Source of the DNA: JAAYBF01 sp963715445
GTDB taxonomy: Bacteria; Actinomycetota; Thermoleophilia; Solirubrobacterales; Thermoleophilaceae
NCBI GenBank assembly: GCA_963715445.1
Contig: OY970240.1
Span: 1,674,001 to 1,738,000 of the forward strand
DNA: 64,000 bases
Direction of reading: 5' to 3'
The position numbers and the translations under genes are program-made. The notes under the pieces were generated by a model that was given only the letters and a program-made list of their open reading frames with translations, was not told the DNA's origin and searched no databases. The stretch's first letter is position 1, and each line of letters opens with the position of its first letter. Positions 60,084 to 64,000 of the stretch are shown here, one piece after another.

Positions 60084-60766
60084 CGGCCTGGCGGCCGATT
60101 CGCCCTGAGCGATCCGATCGGGCTCTCCGCGAGGTCGAGCCGCGCGAGGCTGCGCAGGAACGCGTGGGTGACGATGACGTGGATGCGCAGCTGGGTAACG
60201 CGGTAGATGTGCCGCCCCACTCGCTCGAACCATCCCCGTCCCGCGATCGCCGGATAGAAGTTGGCCACCTCGGACGTGACCGTGCCGGTCACCATCTCGC
60301 CGTCGGCTTCGAGAGCTTCTCCGCCGTCCTCCTCGAGGGGGCGCTTCACGGAGATCCGGAGGTAGCCGCGCCCGCGCCCGGCCGGCGCCACGAGCACTCC
60401 TCGCTCGATGCGCCAGGTCACGGCGCCGCCCTCCCGATCGGTCTCGTACTCCGGGCGGCGGAAGCGCAGCAGCACGAAGGGCCGCGTGAGCAGCACGACC
60501 TCGCGCGCGTCCTCGCTGTAGAGGACGCGCAGCAGCCCGAGCGAGACTCGGGTGAGGAAGCGCCAGTAGGTCCGCGCGAGGCGCTCGAGGTACTCGGCGC
60601 TCCAGATCCGGTCGAGCTCCGCGCGCGGGAGGGTCACGTGGGCAACCTGCTTCGTGGTGACGCTGCCGTCGGCGGGAGCCGAGGACTCCGGCACTCGCGC
60701 GATCTCCACTCGGGCCCTCGCTCGGCGCCGGCGGCGCAGCAGCCGCCTCGGATCGCGTCGCCTCAT
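60080..60766 (-). CDS. Hypothetical protein
   Basis: 228 residues, no family recognised. Very basic N-terminus (first 20 residues mostly Arg). Then a mixed alpha/beta region with LARTYWRFLTRVSLGLLRVLYSEDAREVVLL and VTWRIERGVLVAPAGRGRGYLRISVKR, the latter resembling a beta-sheet ligand domain. No membrane segment or signal. ATG 60766 follows TATCGT (60781-60776) by 9 nt and has GGAGG next to it. The frame is open further upstream over the divergent gene. Confidence 0.65.
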   Translation of the reverse strand: MRRRDPRRLLRRRRRARARVEIARVPESSAPADGSVTTKQVAHVTLPRAELDRIWSAEYLERLARTYWRFLTRVSLGLLRVLYSEDAREVVLLTRPFVLLRFRRPEYETDREGGAVTWRIERGVLVAPAGRGRGYLRISVKRPLEEDGGEALEADGEMVTGTVTSEVANFYPAIAGRGWFERVGRHIYRVTQLRIHVIVTHAFLRSLARLDLAESPIGSLRANRPPGR

Positions 60767-60890
60767 CCTCCGCCCACGATATCGCGGCCGCTCGCGGCGC
60801 CGATCGCCCCGAGCGGGTCGCGAAGCTTCCGCCGAACTCGTCCCTAGAGTGGGCTCACGGCCGGAGGAAATCCGCCCAGAGGACACCCCT

Positions 60891-61916
60891 GTGCCCACCG
60901 ACCAAGAACGCCGCTCCACTCCACGGTCACGCCCCACGCCATTGCGCGGGCCGCTCGCACGCCTGGACCGCAACCGCGAGGAGCTCGCGAAGTCCTGGCT
61001 CGTCCGCCTGATCGAGCGCGCGACGCTCGAGGAGATCAAGGCGCTTCCGACGGGGAAGCTCGCCGATGAGCTCCCGGAGCTGATCTCCGACGTCCTGGCG
61101 ATCGCCGGGGACGAGAGCAGCGACCCGGTGGAGCTCTCCCCGGCGGCCCACGCCCGCGCCGCGCGGCTCGCCGACCTGCGCGACTCGCGTGAGAGCTCGG
61201 CCACGGAGCTGTCGCGGGACGTCGTGGCGATCCACGCGGCGATCCTCGCCGGCCTCGCGCGGGATTCGGAGGGCCTCGACTCGACCGGCGTCGCCGAGCT
61301 CGCCGTGCGGATCGCGGAGGCGGTCGGCGCGGTCCAGGCCACCGCGATCGAGAGCCTCGTCGATCAGCGGGTGCGTGAGCTGGAGTCGCTGGCCAACAGC
61401 GATCCCCTGACCGGGCTCTCTAACCGCCGCCACCTCGAGGAGCAGCTGCGCAACGCCCTCGCCCTGTTCGAGCGGTACCAGACTCCCTTCGCGCTGCTCG
61501 TGCTCGACGTCGACGGCCTGAAGCGCGTGAACGACGCGAACGGCCACCAGGCCGGCGACAGGATCCTCGTCCAGGTCGCCGTGGCGCTGCGCCGCACCCT
61601 GCGCTCCACCGACACCGCGGCCCGCGTGGGGGGCGATGAGTTCTGCGTCCTCGCCTCCAACCAGACCGCGGAGGCCGCCGAGCCGCTCGGCCAGAGGCTG
61701 GCGGACGCCGTGGAGGTCGAGACGAAGGGCGGCCCCGCCGTCGGCGTGTCGATCGGGGTCGTGTCGTGCCCGGAGCACGGTGACGACACGGATGCGCTGC
61801 TCGAGATGGCCGATCAGGCGATGTACCGCGCGAAGGCCGGGGGCGAGAAGGTGGCGCTCGGCGACCCGGATCAGCCCGAGCTGATCAAGGTCGAAAAGGC
61901 CAAGGGCGGCCGCTAA
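60891..61916 (+). CDS. Diguanylate cyclase with N-terminal RsbRD-like domain
   Basis: 341 residues. The N-terminal helical part (about 20-160, ELAKSWLVRLIERA, LPELISDVLAIAGD) resembles the RsbRD/RsbT co-antagonist sensor helices, though this is tentative. The GGDEF domain (about 168-330) has DPLTGLSNRR, the active site RVGGDEF (247-251) and an inhibitory I-site RSTD (238-241), so it should make c-di-GMP with product inhibition. GTG 60891 is chosen, with GAGG about 8 nt upstream, and TAGAGT at 60845 is a candidate -10. Confidence 0.85.
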   Translation: MPTDQERRSTPRSRPTPLRGPLARLDRNREELAKSWLVRLIERATLEEIKALPTGKLADELPELISDVLAIAGDESSDPVELSPAAHARAARLADLRDSRESSATELSRDVVAIHAAILAGLARDSEGLDSTGVAELAVRIAEAVGAVQATAIESLVDQRVRELESLANSDPLTGLSNRRHLEEQLRNALALFERYQTPFALLVLDVDGLKRVNDANGHQAGDRILVQVAVALRRTLRSTDTAARVGGDEFCVLASNQTAEAAEPLGQRLADAVEVETKGGPAVGVSIGVVSCPEHGDDTDALLEMADQAMYRAKAGGEKVALGDPDQPELIKVEKAKGGR

Positions 61917-62103
61917 GCTCGTTGAGGCCGGTCTGCTGGGTGGCGTTGAGGGCTCTTCGCCATGCGTATTTCGTCGCAGATTGCGGGGAAATGAGGTGCA
62001 TGTGCGCCGAATGTGCTCAAACGCGTACCCAAATGCTCCACTTGGAGTAGAAGATGGACTGGCTGACTGGCAAGTCAACGGGCTGGGCGCGCGCTCCCGC
62101 CGT

Positions 62104-62131
62104 TTGACTTCACAAGCTGCAGCGTTAGAAT
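62104..62131 (+). promoter_or_regulatory. Sigma-70 promoter of rpoD
   Basis: TTGACT (62104-62109), 16-nt spacer, TAGAAT (62126-62131), giving a leader of about 55 nt. Near-consensus housekeeping promoter, the best in the window. The 61917-62192 region is more AT-rich than its surroundings and holds no convincing gene. Confidence 0.8.
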
Positions 62132-62192
62132 TACGAGCGTCTGTTTGAATGGCCCGAGGCGCGACCCGGGCCCCTGAGCAAGGTGATACTGG

Positions 62193-63293
<1,101 letters not shown>

Positions 63294-63338
63294 CCCTCAG
63301 GACTCAAGGCATCCGGCTCTCGGGCCGACTAGAGGGGC

Positions 63339-64000
63339 ATGTTCGATCTTGAGCAGGCCCTTCGGCGTGTCGTAGAGGTTGAGGGCTCCGACCTGCACCT
63401 GAAGGTCCCCTCGCCACCGATGATCAGGCGGCAGGGCCGCCTGGAGGTCATGGAGGGCACCGAGCCGCTGACCTCGGCCATCATGGAGGGGGTCTTGGCC
63501 CAGATGGTCACCGACGAGCGCAAGCTCGCCGAGTTCGCGAGCGACAACGAGGTCGATCTCTCCTATGCGATTCCGGGCCTCGCCCGCTTTCGCGTCAACG
63601 CCTTCCGCCAGCGCGGGTCGGTGTCGATCGTCTGCCGCACGATCCCCTTCGACGTCAAGACCGTCGAGGAGCTGCTGCTGCCGAAGGTCGTCTCGGATCT
63701 CGCCGAGGAGGAGCGCGGCATCATCCTGCTCACCGGCACCACGGGCTCGGGAAAGTCGACGACGCTCGCGGCGATGATCAACCAGATCAACATGAACACG
63801 GCGAAGCACATCGTCACGATCGAGGACCCGGTCGAGTTCCTGCACCAGGACAAGAAGTCGATCATCAACCAGCGTGAGGTCGGTGAGGACACCCTCTCGT
63901 TCAAGCGGGCGCTGAAGCGCGTGCTGCGTCAGGACCCGGACGTGATCCTGATCGGCGAGATGCGCGACGATGAGACGGTGCGGACGGCCCTCTCGGCCGC
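63339..64000 (+). CDS. pilT: Type IV pilus twitching ATPase PilT (truncated by window end)
   Basis: 220 residues visible, 3' end outside the window. N-terminal PAS-like domain with GSDLHLKVPSPPMIRR, Walker A GTTGSGKSTT (about 132-141), Asp box VTIEDPVEF, Walker B DPDVILIGEMRD. PilT depolymerises type IV pili for retraction. Other pil genes would be expected downstream. GAGGGG directly precedes ATG 63339. Starts 45 bp after rpoD. Confidence 0.92.
   Translation, partial: MFDLEQALRRVVEVEGSDLHLKVPSPPMIRRQGRLEVMEGTEPLTSAIMEGVLAQMVTDERKLAEFASDNEVDLSYAIPGLARFRVNAFRQRGSVSIVCRTIPFDVKTVEELLLPKVVSDLAEEERGIILLTGTTGSGKSTTLAAMINQINMNTAKHIVTIEDPVEFLHQDKKSIINQREVGEDTLSFKRALKRVLRQDPDVILIGEMRDDETVRTALSA

Noticed and set aside
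61962..62049. Short frames upstream of rpoD, including a Cys-rich 19-codon one
   Set aside because: They lie upstream of the rpoD promoter, lack SDs and promoters, and have no recognisable features.

Overview
The window is high-GC, densely coding bacterial chromosome with no mobile elements, CRISPR arrays or plasmid features. Actinobacterial traits are the GC content, the GTG/TTG starts, the ATGA/GTGA gene overlaps, the SigB/SigF-type sigma factor, the GlpX-type FBPase and many apparently leaderless genes. I infer the phylum Actinomycetota and guess a deep lineage such as Thermoleophilia (Solirubrobacterales-like). That lower-rank guess was not tested.

Layout. 1-22.6 kb: translation and transcription super-cluster. 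rpsL-rpsG come first, then a three-gene insertion, then fusA-tuf and an almost complete S10-spc-alpha array (rpsJ to rplQ, with secY, adk, map, rpmJ and rpoA) ending in a strong terminator. infA is missing from its usual place, and several ribosomal proteins (L22, S17, S3, L5, S5) carry long low-complexity extensions. 22.6-27.7 kb: phosphoesterase, methyltransferase, truA, surE, ligA. 27.7-34.7 kb: D-Ala-D-Ala carboxypeptidase, patatin-like lipase, aminotransferase, long-chain acyl-CoA ligase, NIF3-like protein. 34.7-39.2 kb: a stress-type locus with topoisomerase IB, a SigB/SigF-type sigma factor, a second sigma-70 factor, an anti-sigma-like tandem ATPase and a tRNA-Pro. 39.2-46.9 kb: oxidoreductases, a thiolase, an ADH-hydratase-ALDH operon and a GNAT. 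47-50.7 kb: a four-gene glycine-betaine-type ABC transporter. 51-57 kb: sulfotransferase-like protein, type III polyketide synthase with a methyltransferase, quinone oxidoreductase, and a TetR regulator divergent from an alpha/beta hydrolase across a perfect palindrome. 57-62 kb: thiolase, SDR, class II FBPase, diguanylate cyclase. 62.2-64 kb: the principal sigma factor and a truncated pilT.

The main new observations are regulatory. (1) In the 35-39 kb locus, GTTT-N15-GGGTAK elements (SigB/SigF type) sit immediately upstream of the topoisomerase IB gene and the tandem-ATPase gene. Weaker versions precede both sigma genes, suggesting a self-contained stress regulon. (2) At least a dozen genes start 6-9 nt after a TANNNT hexamer, the geometry of leaderless transcription. 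One divergent pair shares a 10-bp double -10 box. (3) Four convergent gene pairs have overlapping stop codons in a 4-bp YTAG. (4) The fusA 5' leader has a promoter, a structured region and a genuine U-tract terminator before the gene, which looks like an attenuator.

No gene-free stretch exceeds 300 bp. The largest are 2603-2887 (fusA leader), 61917-62192 (rpoD promoter region), 36975-37172 (sigma leader) and 982-1172 (rpsG terminator).
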